A stretch of 64,000 bases of DNA from Gracilaria vermiculophylla. Its lineage: Eukaryota; Rhodophyta; Florideophyceae; Gracilariales; Gracilariaceae. This document shows positions 20,476-30,049 of the stretch, piece after piece (the stretch's first letter is position 1; the number at the start of each line of letters is the position of its first letter). The DNA is taken from assembly GCA_019155205.2 (NCBI GenBank), contig JAHNZQ020000227.1, positions 1,353,074 through 1,417,073 on the forward strand. The letters run 5' to 3'. The notes under the pieces were generated by a model, which was not told where the DNA came from, ran no database searches, and was given only the letters and a program-made list of their open reading frames with translations. The translations under genes were made by a program, and so were the position numbers.

Positions 20476-22082
20476 TTACCTTCCGGAATTCCGGTTCTCG
20501 ACCCAATCAGGGCGCTGGACCATCATCATTCCATTGGCATACGCCAGGCGAGCGGCTGCGGCTCGGGTAATGCCAATATAGGGGACCTGTACCCCCTGTG
20601 GAGCTCCCGTTGATGTACCGTTCGAGTTTTCTGTCATTAACGGTAATTCCGATGTTGGGACTGACCAACCATCATTGTGGAAATGGTTCGTGTCCTCAGT
20701 ACCCGCCTTGGGAGCATCACTGGTCCCCAGTGAAAGGGAGGAGGTATCTGAACCGATCATCAGTGCCTTTGCGCTCTTCGGCCGGTAACCGGTGTTTTCT
20801 CGCACGCAGTGTGTCTCCCTCTGCGTGGGCAAATTGGACCAGCTCCAGGTACCCCACCATAGGTTGACTTTCCCGGCAACGGGCAGCCAGCGTGTTAATC
20901 GCCAAATCCGACCCTTCAATAAACATCGTGCAGCGTTCCTCTGAGGGATAAGCGTTTCCACAGTGGTGGAAAGCGTTATTCAGGCGTACCGAGTAGTCGA
21001 TCTGCAGTTCTCTGGCGTGCTGGAGATTATCAAGCAGTGCGAGGATATCCGACTGAATGGTAGTGTTAGTCTATCAAGAACGCAAGAGCAAGAGATACTG
21101 TGCGGCCCCTGGCCAGCAAGTCATCCCGCCCTCGAACGCCCCAGATAAACCTCAAACTGATAGGAATTGGTCCGCAGCGACCCCCCCATAAGAAATACGG
21201 TAATGCCAGATATGCCTGGGCTTCACTCATGTTGGGGATATCGGCTCCCACGATAAAGCGGGCGAGGAAGTCCAGTACCGAAACTGGATAGTCTCCAGTA
21301 AAGTTCCGGTTCCTCATGTAGAGATGCATTCCCATGATGCAGTCCTTCACCTTACCCGTGTTACGGTGTGTCCTGCTTATAGACGAATCTTCTAACCGAT
21401 AATATCGGTATAAGACCAACTTCTTGTACAAGGCATTAACGGTCTTCAACGCCGGAAGCCCGGGGTACTTCCTACCTTTTGACCAGGATCGGATTGACCC
21501 ATAGGTGGCCAATGACCGTTTGGAACGAAGAAATCACTTCGTGTGGTCATAGTTAGGGTCACTCTGTTAGGGCCCAGAATCCTGAGGAGTCGATTCCGAG
21601 TCCGAGGAGAAGTTCCGGTGTTGATCGCGGTTCCTTCGGCTGTTCCAGTTTTTGCGGCCATTCTAAGCCTCCCAGCGTTCATCACACTGCGACCCAGCGG
21701 TTTGCGCCTCGGGTGCGGAAGCAAGCACAGCTTACTTGACCGACTCTAGTCGGACTCGTACTCGGTTAAATCGATCATCCACACCCTCGACGTAGGAAGC
21801 CAGCGGGCGGAAATCTTCCGAGATCGTACTGACATCTGACCGCAGCACGCAGAGCTCCTCGGCGACATTCCTCGAGAGATTCTCCGAGTGCCCTCGACAT
21901 GACTCCAGTTCTTCCGCCAGGGCTGCCTGGGGGAGCCACAGGGTGCGGATCTGATCTCGCAAACGAACCACATAAGCCTTCTCCACTAACCGCGGCGGCG
22001 GGGATACCACCTTAATGGCTGTTGATGGCCCGCCTGTGGGTGTTAGGGTATCCGGCTCACCCGTCAGGGTTGCAAGGTACAT
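20476..22082 (-). pseudogene. Gag remnants of element B
   Basis: Minus-strand frames 22082-21732, 21724-21446, 21512-21066 and 20961-20476 read as one gag gene broken by frameshifts. The first has a coiled-coil-like segment (RNVAEELCVLRSDVSTISED), the third the capsid-like piece GDYPVSVLDFLARFIVGADI, and the fourth region FIEGSDLAINTLAARCRES with LELVQFAHAEGD typical of gypsy capsid. No zinc knuckle is evident. Confidence 0.65.
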
Positions 22083-23965
22083 CTAATCTGCACCAGTTGT
22101 CTCGAGTGTCATTACGTGGCGCTCTTCATTCCCTTGGTGGGACCGGCTCCTGGTCGTTACTGGCTTGGCTCCAGTGGGTTTCCGGCCCATCGGAGGCATC
22201 CGTCACGACTGTTAAACTCGCTCAACGGGTAAATTCTTTTGTGGACAACAAAAAAAAGGAAAATAACCTCGAAGAGGATCTGCTAGTGGATCTCAATTTC
22301 CAAGTCCGGAGACCAATTTTTAGTGCGAAAACTCAAAGGAAAAATTACCACGAAGGATATTCAAACCTCCCTTTCACTAAGTAGTTCAGGGGCAGAGCCT
22401 TTCTCGGATGAGACACACGAGCAGGGCGTAACTCTGTGGCCAAACCGTCGCAACGGGTACAGGAGGAAGACAAATGCAGAAACCGGGGATTCGGCAAATC
22501 CTGTGAATGAGGAAATTTCCGTAATGTTCGGTGACAATTCTCTGTAATATATCGGGCTTCTCGGCGCGGCCGCGTAATATATTGGTCGGCGCGTATTTCG
22601 GGCAAGCGGCGTTGAGCGGGTGGCGGACGTAGTCCAAAAGGGGTAAACCGGAGACTCAGTGGGGACAACCTCGTGCAAGGGCCAACCTGAAGGAAGGCAG
22701 GAATAGTCTAAAAAATGGTTCTCGGCGGCACGGGCGGTTGACTTCCGTAGTCCACGGCGTACTTCTTCAGAGTGGAGAGAGTTGCCCGCGTGGGCGCCAA
22801 GTTCAGAACGAAGGTCCCGCTTCGTGTGGTTTCCTAGGCGCGACGGCCGAAGTGCCATCGCGCTAAGTTCTGTAGCTTAACGTTCAGGCCGAAATCGTCG
22901 AAATGGCTACATGAAAAAGTTTCCAAAAATACTAAATCAAGCGTGCAAGCCAGGCGATAACCGGCGCCTATATTGTAGCCATCGGGCCACGCGCGGCTGC
23001 CATGCGCGTGCCACCGCACGCGACACGTGCCGTTCTGCTACTCCGGAATCCACCGCGCAATCGAACGCGAATCGCATTCGCGACATTAACCGTTCTCATA
23101 GGTACGGCCTAACCGGAATTCGGTGGAACGGCAAAGTGCCGAGAAATACCTCTCTGGCGGGCGTTGCACTTCATATTATTGTTTTGAAAACAATTTTCAT
23201 GTGGTTTGCAGTATGTGTGGAGGCAACGTATTGCTGAAATTTCTAATCCAAACCATAGGATTCAATCACAAACTATAGTTAAAACTCTCTCAATGTGTTG
23301 GTGAAGCATTATAAATTCTGTAAACCTCTGAAAATGGTTAAAAGTAATTTTTCATCGCTACAAAGGGCTCTTCAGCTCATTAAAGATTCAACTCCATTTT
23401 AACGTCTAGGGAATTTTTTTTTCTGACATCGAAAAGCATGCCAGTTTTGCTGCCATCTAGGCCATCCAAATTAAACTTTTTTCATCGCTGAATATTGTTC
23501 TGATTTTTCTTTTAAGTCCTGTAAAGTAACGAGTGTTGTGGCCCATTCCATTCTCAATATTTTATGTTTCTCCGTATGCATCGGAGTGAATTTTGTTTTG
23601 CTGTATTTTATATTCGGATTTTGATGTTGATTCACTCTCCTGCCCATAATAGAAGTACTGACAGAAAAACATTTAGTGCATGGAGGATAAAACTCGAAAA
23701 ATGTGATGTCGTTACTGTTTTATAAACAAACCGTCGTGCTACGTCTGCAGTGACTGTAATGACTTTTCTCAGCTTTTACACTTTTCATTATTTTTTTGCT
23801 TCCTCAGATAGTCTAGACCTAGTGTCCTAGACATTTTAAATGATTTGAAAAAAATATTTATAGAGCTTCTACGCATGATAGATAGTGCTACGAGCTTTTC
23901 TTTTTTTTCAGAGAGTTTCGTACCTCCTACCATAATGAGGTTTGCTTTGTAGTTTTTGAAATGAT
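22083..23965. other. No gene seen; retroelement debris then AT-rich DNA
   Basis: 22.1-22.9 kb is probably the decayed 5' part of element B, with several short minus-strand frames but no domain. 23.2-23.96 kb is AT-rich with T-runs and no reading frame of note. The composition changes near 23.2 kb. It ends at the TTA target duplication of Harbinger copy 3. Confidence 0.6.
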
Positions 23966-24333
23966 TTAGAGCACCTCTATCACTAGAGATACAATACTAA
24001 AATGCTAATTTTTTAACACTCGCGCAGCTCTATCGTGTAGTATATATGCAATTTTTGGTTGTATAGATGTAAAATCAGTTCTATATCGACTCCGATTTGG
24101 AAATAATTTTAACATTATACCACTATACATCAGCCTATCAAGTAGGGACAGGTTTGCACGTGTATCCGCCGGGAATGAACTCCCGCCAAGTTAATTTCGC
24201 TCGTTCGCCTTCAAGAGGATACCTCGAAGCGACAAGAGCTCAGAACCGTTCGTCCATCTCATCTCTCAAACTCATTGTACCTTTCTCTACATCCAATTCT
24301 CTTTTTCCTCCCGCGCCTGCTATCCTACGCCAA

Positions 24334-24701
24334 ATGTCTTCGCCGAATGCGTCGCTTAGGACAAAAACGAAAGGTTCAAACTTCTCACCGGCCGACGATT
24401 ATGCTCTTTCCCTTGCATGGACCTCAGTATCTCGCACCACTCTCGAGCAAAATCTTGATGTCTTCTGGAACAATACGGCTATAGAGTTTAATAAGAAAAA
24501 GCAGATCAGCGAGATTCGTACGCCGGGCAGCCTCAAAACCCGCTGGGTAGTTGTGCAGCGAGTAACTCAGAAATATATTGCAGCCGAAAAGCTCTACCGC
24601 TCCCAAATGCGGTCCGGAGAGACAGAAGAAATGGTTGAAGACAGGGCAATGCAAGTCTATTGCGATCGAAACGGTACTATGAAGAATGGTATAAAGAAAC
24701 C
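24334..24701 (+). pseudogene. Accessory Myb/SANT-like ORF1 of copy 3, truncated by the gap
   Basis: The start is probably ATG 24334 (MSSPNASLRTKTKG), although the frame is open from 24097. It reads intact through the Myb/SANT-like domain (FSPADDYALSLAWTSVS, DVFWNNTAIEF, GSLKTRWVVVQRVTQKYI, AEKLYRSQMRSGETEE) up to the N-gap. It shows Trp at the position of the TAG in copy 1. The remainder is not in the assembly. After the gap the sequence no longer resembles ORF1. Confidence 0.8.
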
Positions 24702-24801
24702 NNNNNNNNNNNNNNNNNNNNNNNNNNNNNNNNNNNNNNNNNNNNNNNNNNNNNNNNNNNNNNNNNNNNNNNNNNNNNNNNNNNNNNNNNNNNNNNNNNN
24801 N
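24702..24801. other. Assembly gap (100 N)
   Basis: Exactly 100 N, a conventional placeholder. The sequence on its right (24802-24958) continues neither the accessory gene nor the transposase as seen in copy 1, so true gap size and join are uncertain. Confidence 0.95.
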
Positions 24802-24926
24802 GTACGGGGTCGCCCGGATTTACACCCGGCTCGTGTCGACCCTATCAGAGGGCTCTCTCGCTGTGCCACCTCTCATTGGGAGCAAGCTTGAACACCTTGG
24901 TGGTGCTTCCGCGACGCGGCTCGTGT

Positions 24927-25706
24927 CTATGCCACGTTCGTAGTTTGCACTACACGTCCTGAGAACCAGTGCCAACAGTAAAGATCATGATATACTAAAG
25001 CTTTACAGCTTATTGTGGCAAGCTTTCCTGCTTTCGGATTGTGATACTGACCTTTCAATACCTTAGGGCAGTTCTTCCAATGCCGATGCATGCAATCAAA
25101 GCACCCTATGCAACCGGGAAACCCTTGATGTTCGTATTTCCTGGCAATTGATCTTAGCTCCGAAAGTGTAGGAGCGCGATTAAGTAATTGACAACCAAAT
25201 AGAAGCTTCAGACTTCGTAGAAAAAGCTCGAAGTATTGGCGCTGAGACTCAGGGCTCATTCGTGCCATATCGTCAAGTTGTTTGAACGATAGGCCGGTAG
25301 CTAGCCTTCGAATAGAGCATAGTATCTTTTGATGGCTTGAGTGCCCTTGCGAACCAAACGCGTTTGTTCGCATACGGAACATGGGCTCTTTTGCCACCAA
25401 ACGCACATGTAGTTTGTTGTAGAGGGCCAGGGGCAGGTGGAAAATGTCACGGAAGCACGACGGGGGGTACGTTGGATGAGGAGAGAGATAGTCTTGGTAC
25501 CAGGAGCAGCTTCCTCGCGCTATGGTCTTTGATGCGGGAAGCCGACCACGAAACGATGATGTTTGAGCGCAGGAGTGCGGACCGACTGTTTTTGAGGCTT
25601 CCAAGAGAGATTTGACAGCAGACAGCTCTTCCTCGTAATCAAAGACGGCAGCTATGAGCTCCTCAGAGCCAGTCGAAGAGGCGTAGGGTGTTGCGGGGTC
25701 CATCAT
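24927..25706 (-). pseudogene. Harbinger DDE transposase of copy 3, 3' end lost
   Basis: Likely start ATG 25706 (MMDPATPYASST). The N-terminal and first DDE parts match copy 1 closely: SSHQKILCSIRRLATGLSF, EHQGFPGCIGCFDCMHRHWK, NPKAGKLATISCKA and LYCWHWFSGR. After WHWFSGR the frame diverges and stops at 24927, where copy 1 continues through the second Asp and the Glu. The break sits beside the assembly gap, so it may be deletion or misassembly. Confidence 0.82.
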
Positions 25707-25928
25707 GTGTTGGAGGAAAGACGGGAGAGAGTAGTCCCCGGGGGTGATGAGGCGATCGTATGAGTATAAGCACAACGCTATACTTCTGTCCAATCGTGGA
25801 CAGCCATGGTGATACACTCGTAAATTTAGCTTTTCACCGATAGAGTTGCGCATGCCTCCTGCCTTGCTAAATGGCTAATATTTGGCTTTTAACTTTTTCA
25901 ATTATCCTCAACGATAGAGGTGCTCTTA

Positions 25929-26369
25929 GTACTAGTAAAATATGTTATTGATGGGGATAAACATTTTCAAGAAGGAAAAATTGGTCGCTAAGAATTCAAC
26001 ACTAACTGTGCACCTAAAGGGAACGCATCTTATTGATGAGAAATAAATAAAAAAAATTATTTGGTACTGTTACATAATTTTTTTTTATGAACAATAGAGA
26101 GTTTCAGCAACTCAACTGTGAGTAGATTGTGGGTAGCGTGGCATGACAAGTATGACATGTGGCCAATCTGGGCCAAGCCGACCGATAATTCTTACCCGTA
26201 AATCGTTCAGAGAGGCTCTGTACCGAAAACATTTTCGGTTCGACCTGCTCCTCATGTTAGCACGACCACACCGCTCATGCTGATTGGAGCGCCTGGTTTC
26301 GGTATTCACGCTGTGAGAGTCCGCCTTTGTGAAGCGCGTCGTCTTTAACGTGCCGGGCTGGGTTGTGCA
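25929..26369. other. Intergenic, AT-rich, between transposon copies
   Basis: About 440 bp with A- and T-runs and no reading frame of interest. The left end of DNA transposon copy 4 should lie in or near this stretch, but I found no inverted repeat matching the 29.1-29.3 kb side. Confidence 0.55.
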
Positions 26370-27456
26370 GTGCGTGCGTGCAAGAACCTACCGAGAGCTC
26401 TTCCTTATCCATGGCTGCAAATGTGCTATTACGCGACATCCCTTCATCCTACACCTTTCCGTTCTCTAGCCAGCGAAAGGATGGCAACCGGCGAAGCTCC
26501 CTACCCTCCCTTATCCCGTTTTCATGGACATTCACTGCCAACGGGCGCTTCTAATTCGGTTGCAGAGGAGTCTTCCAACGAATATTGCATACACAGGTCA
26601 AACCCAACCGTCAGTCTATCCCCCGTTCCGGCCAAAAAACCCCGGGTGAAGTAGGATGGGGCGGGTGCAGATCTGCTTTGCGCGCGTGCTGTGACAAGTG
26701 CAGGAGCATATCTCACCGAGTGGGGAGAAGGCGACAGAATGTATACAAGAGCGGCTGTAGATTTCAACGCGCAACCGAGCAAGCTGTTTGAGACAAACAG
26801 CAAGCACATCAAGGATCGGTTTTTGCTGCTGACGGAGCGTTTTATAAAAAAAGACGCAGTGCTAGCCAAGCAGTCGGGCACGATGGAGGTGCAGGACGAG
26901 CTATCGAACCTTCTAAAGGATGCCGCCGCTGCCATGTGTGACGCCCACTTGGGCAGCAGCAGAAGCAAAGGAGAAGAACAGTACCGTCGAAGATGAGCGC
27001 TCTCGTGCTGGGGCACCCGCTCGAGATGTGTCGTTCATGCGCTGCACTCGTCGGAGCAAGAGGGCGCTCGATAAGAACACGGGTGGCTTTGACGTAAAAG
27101 AAGAGTCGGAAGGCGACGGAATTTCAGCGGCGGCAAAGCGTCGACGACGTAGTGATGAGGCAGAGGAGGAAAAGGACCACGCTCTTGTCGACCTAATCAA
27201 GCGCGACGTCGCCGAATGCCGTGAAGTTGAGCGGCGTAAGTACGCCATTGCGGAGAAGCGCTTGGACCTGGATTAGCGCCGCTTCCAGCACGAGTTGGAC
27301 ATGGATGCGGCACGACGCCAGCGAGAAGCGGTTGCAGAAGTTACTCATGCCAAGGCTTCCACGGATGCTGCAGCTACGTCCATGGCAAATCGAGAGGAGC
27401 GCACGGAGATCCTTGCGCTGATTGTGGAGCTCGTGCGTAGTGTCAGGAAGAACTGA
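26370..27456 (+). pseudogene. Accessory Myb/SANT-like ORF1 of copy 4 with two TAG stops and a frameshift
   Basis: Frame 3 reads from 26370 to about 26950, with TAG at 26652-26654. It then shifts to frame 1 to 27456, with TAG at 27274-27276 (RLDLD-stop-RRFQHELDMD). Recognisable parts: YLTEWGEGDRMYTRAAVDFN, KLFETNSKHIKDRFLLLTER, QSGTMEVQDELSNLLKDAAA, a KRRRR nuclear-signal-like patch and a C-terminal coiled coil. This is the pattern of transposon-encoded Myb/SANT accessory proteins. The gene must once have been continuous. Confidence 0.7.
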
Positions 27457-27664
27457 AAAAGAGTGGGCGGGTTAGAAGATATGGAGAACTTATGAGTACC
27501 TACCGCTGCGTTCGCTGACCGAGGCGAGAAAGCTGCTGCTCTATGAGCGTGCGTGCCGTCGCTGGCCGCAGCGTCTGCCGCCGCTGCTGCGGAATGACAT
27601 TTTCTGGCACCCTCTCTCAGAGTCGTTGTGACTTGGCCACGTGTGCGTCCTTTCGGAATCTACT

Positions 27665-29115
27665 CTACAATGCGCTGAAAGACAGGTAGCTCTCGAGAGT
27701 GAGGGGCGTACAGTCGAAAAAGGTCGCTTTCTGCCCACCGTACAAGCAACAACGAATATTTCACAGGAAAACAGCCGCCGTTTAGACAGCACCAACAGGA
27801 CCCTCGTTGACGTTGATCTTAAGTTTTCGCGCATTGTCGACAATAAAGAAGATCTGCTTTTCTTCCTTGTACCCCCATTCGACTGACACTCGAACGCTTG
27901 CCATCTCCGTGTTAAAAGCCTTTTTATCTTCGTTCAGGACCCCGGCTGCGTCAGCTGGGAACGCCACTTGAATCCAAGGTCGAACCAGGTAGGCCTTGTC
28001 GGCCTGAATCCTACATGTCCTGCATTCCCGATTCTCGGTAGAGCGTGATGTCGTGCCGCCTTCGATCCACGGGTGCGGTTCGGTGAAAAAGGAGACCATC
28101 TTGTGCTACAGTGGATCCTTAGGTGATATTGTGGAGTGGATTTATGGCGTGATACTCCTAAGGAGGGCTATTATTTTATTAACTGAGCCACGTGGTGCAT
28201 AATTTGGCCCGCGTGCTCTACAGTATCTTTGAGGGTCAGTAAAATTTGCATTTATTTTAGTTAATTTGTGTGGGTGATTACTACTGTAGTGAGACCTGCC
28301 GGGGCGGGCTCCCGGTGTGATACTTAATCTGCCGGTCGAGCTCCACCTCTGCAGAAGTAAACCAAGCACCCTCGAGTGCACCTCTATTTTTCTGGTTGGA
28401 GATTCTTGTCGAATATCCTAAAGGTTTCTAAGCCGCCGATTCCCAGGTCGCCCTGTAGCAGCGCCTGCAGGAGCATTTTCCGCGCAGTGAACCTTCCCCT
28501 CCGCTTGGTGTTTGCGGATCCCCTTTCAGAACTCCTTCGGCTCGCGACAGCGATTACTGAAGACCATTTTTAGGAACTCGTGTCTTTGGAGTCCACAAAA
28601 ACTCATAACGAACGTTGTGCACTACCACCTCCAGAGAAGAACAGACGATGCCACACATGTGGCGTCACCACGGACTGAAACTTGAGCATGTTGTTGCGCT
28701 TGTCGCCGCTGTACACGCTCCGCTGCATTGCATGCGCAGGCCTCACAATGAAGATCACCGTTCCGTTGATAATGGCGACTCAGTTTTCATACGCCTCACC
28801 CGTGTGAAGAGCAGCTTTTACATTCATGGCCGTCCGCTCTTGCATCAAATGTTCCCTCCACGGGTACAATGCATCACTGCACCGCTCTACCGTGAGCTCG
28901 GAGGTATCGTACAAGATGTGGCACAGCGCTGAGGTGGTGCATGCGAACAGTTTTTCGAGGCTACGCCGGCGCGCATGCGAAGATACGCGACAAAGCACAG
29001 TGCACAGGCGCTCAGCAGAAAGTTGTGTATGTGGGCGTTTGAAAGACGGTTCTGTGAGCTGCAGTAAACCAGCCACGCGAGCAATGTCTGCGGACAAGAA
29101 GCTGAAAAGAAACAT
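27665..29115 (-). pseudogene. DDE transposase of copy 4, split by a solo LTR
   Basis: The N-terminal part (29115 down to 28656) has QLSAERLCTVLCRVSSHARR, HILYDTSELTVERC and the first catalytic region as IINGTV after a TGA stop. Relatives have IDGT, so the first Asp reads as Asn here. It then reads SGDKRNNMLKFQSVVTP, and the LTR interrupts. Beyond the LTR it continues as SFFTEPHPWIEGG, YLVRPWIQVAFPADAAG and MASVRVSVEWGYKEEKQ (catalytic Glu in VEWG). Two more stops follow at 27784-27782 (TAA) and 27763-27761 (TGA, where relatives have the Trp of LWN). The frame ends at 27665 after NIRCCLYGGQ. Confidence 0.8.
28102..28655 (+). repeat. Solo LTR (554 bp) inside transposase of copy 4
   Basis: Inverse orientation relative to the LTRs at 18847 and 30753. 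Edges read TGTGCTAC and GATGCCACA, and the flanks read CATCT (28097-28101) and CATGT (28656-28660), a target duplication with one mismatch. The length is 554 bp, identical to the other solo LTR. The transposase reads through if the LTR and one flank copy are ignored. Confidence 0.85.
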
Positions 29116-29322
29116 GTCTTGTTTAGGCAGTTTCTACATATGGAAAAGGACAAGTTGCCCGATGGACACGATTTGTCGCCAATGTGTCCACAAGACATTT
29201 TTTGGTCAAATGCCCATTTACCGCCAACGTAAATCCAGGCAAAACTATTTGTTCGTTCGTTCATCTCACAGTATCAGAAGTTATTCTTCCTACACGAACC
29301 TCACCTGAGCTCTGCTGCAACC

Positions 29323-30021
29323 ATGACAAACACCTCAGAACAAGACCACACGCTTATATCTATTGACGCGGCATCTCAAAACCCACCCATCGCACTAAGT
29401 GGACAGACTACTAGCATAACAAACAGCACTCCACCAGTATGCACACCATCCCAGCCAGGAAACCAACTAAGCCAGACACCATCCAACAGTGTCGCAATCA
29501 AACCAACCTATGACAATGACACAGTTAATCTTCTGTTTTCCATGATGAAGCAAGCTGGCTATGGCGATCGAAAGAAACAAAAGAAAACCCTTCAGGATGT
29601 CTTCACCGACGCCGTTAAGCTCGCTGAAAGCAGCCGTGGCATCAAAAGAACCGCTAAAGGTTGGCAAAAAAAGTTCACCCGCATAAAGCAGGAATACTCT
29701 GCATTTATGACCAAACTCAAGCAATCTGGCAGAGATGGTGACGACGAAGATCTTTTCAATAATCCGTAATATTTCGAACAGATGCACGAGTTGGAGAATG
29801 GAAAGGCGCGCTACGATCCGCCAGCGCATTATTCAACGGATGGTAATGCTAGTGCCCCGGAATTACCAGAATCGAGCACTCGTAAGCGCGTGAAGCTTTC
29901 TCGAGATTCTTTACGGTGCGAATTCATAAAAACGCAAGAACAGGCAACCGAGACTCTGATATTAGAGATTCAGAAAAGTAACGAAGAACGCGAAAAGACG
30001 AGGAGAATTTTGGAACGTTGA
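29323..30021 (+). pseudogene. Accessory Myb/SANT-like ORF1 of copy 5, one TAA
   Basis: A single frame from ATG 29323 to 30021 is interrupted only by TAA at 29767-29769 (DLFNNP-stop-YFEQMHELE). An N-terminal Ser/Thr/Pro-rich part precedes a helical DNA-binding-like region (NLLFSMMKQAGYGD, GWQKKFTRIKQEYSAFMTKL). The region past the stop has KRVKLSRDSL and a charged helix. The sequence on both sides fits one protein, so the stop is recent. Confidence 0.72.
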
Positions 30022-30049
30022 GTTGAAAAGTTCTGATGCATGCTACTCT

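Larger units (their letters stand above)
19399..22082 (-). mobile_element. Decayed gypsy element B (gag and protease only)
   Basis: On the minus strand gag begins near 22082, protease lies at 19663-19439, and the LTR follows 40 bp later. No reverse transcriptase or integrase is present. This gag-pro plus LTR layout resembles the non-autonomous gag-carrying LTR elements known in plants, or it is a deletion derivative. Its 5' LTR is not recognisable between 22.1 and 23.2 kb. Confidence 0.65.
23969..25925. mobile_element. PIF/Harbinger DNA transposon, copy 3 (same family as copy 1, with assembly gap)
   Basis: Perfect 13-bp inverted repeat GAGCACCTCTATC at 23969-23981 and GATAGAGGTGCTC at 25913-25925. 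It is flanked by a TTA duplication (23966-23968 and 25926-25928). The gene order is as in copy 1, accessory gene plus and transposase minus, converging. The middle is replaced by 100 N at 24702-24801. Compared with copy 1, about 1.2 kb of internal sequence is missing around the gap. Confidence 0.92.
26370..29115. mobile_element. DNA transposon copy 4 (decayed, ends not found)
   Basis: The coordinates cover the two genes only. A degraded accessory ORF (plus) converges on a degraded DDE transposase (minus), the same architecture as copies 1-3. The transposase belongs to another subfamily (KFQSVVTP, PWIQVAFP, SVRVSVEWG). A solo LTR at 28102-28655 splits it. Confidence 0.7.

Noticed and set aside
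28826..29308. A plus-strand 160-codon frame with a Cys-rich CRQCVHKTF segment
   Set aside because: It is antisense to the clearly recognisable copy 4 transposase and has no complete zinc-binding motif.
29116..29322. Terminal inverted repeats for copies 4 and 5 in this junction
   Set aside because: By eye, no segment here has a convincing inverse partner near 26.1 kb or 31.9-32.6 kb.
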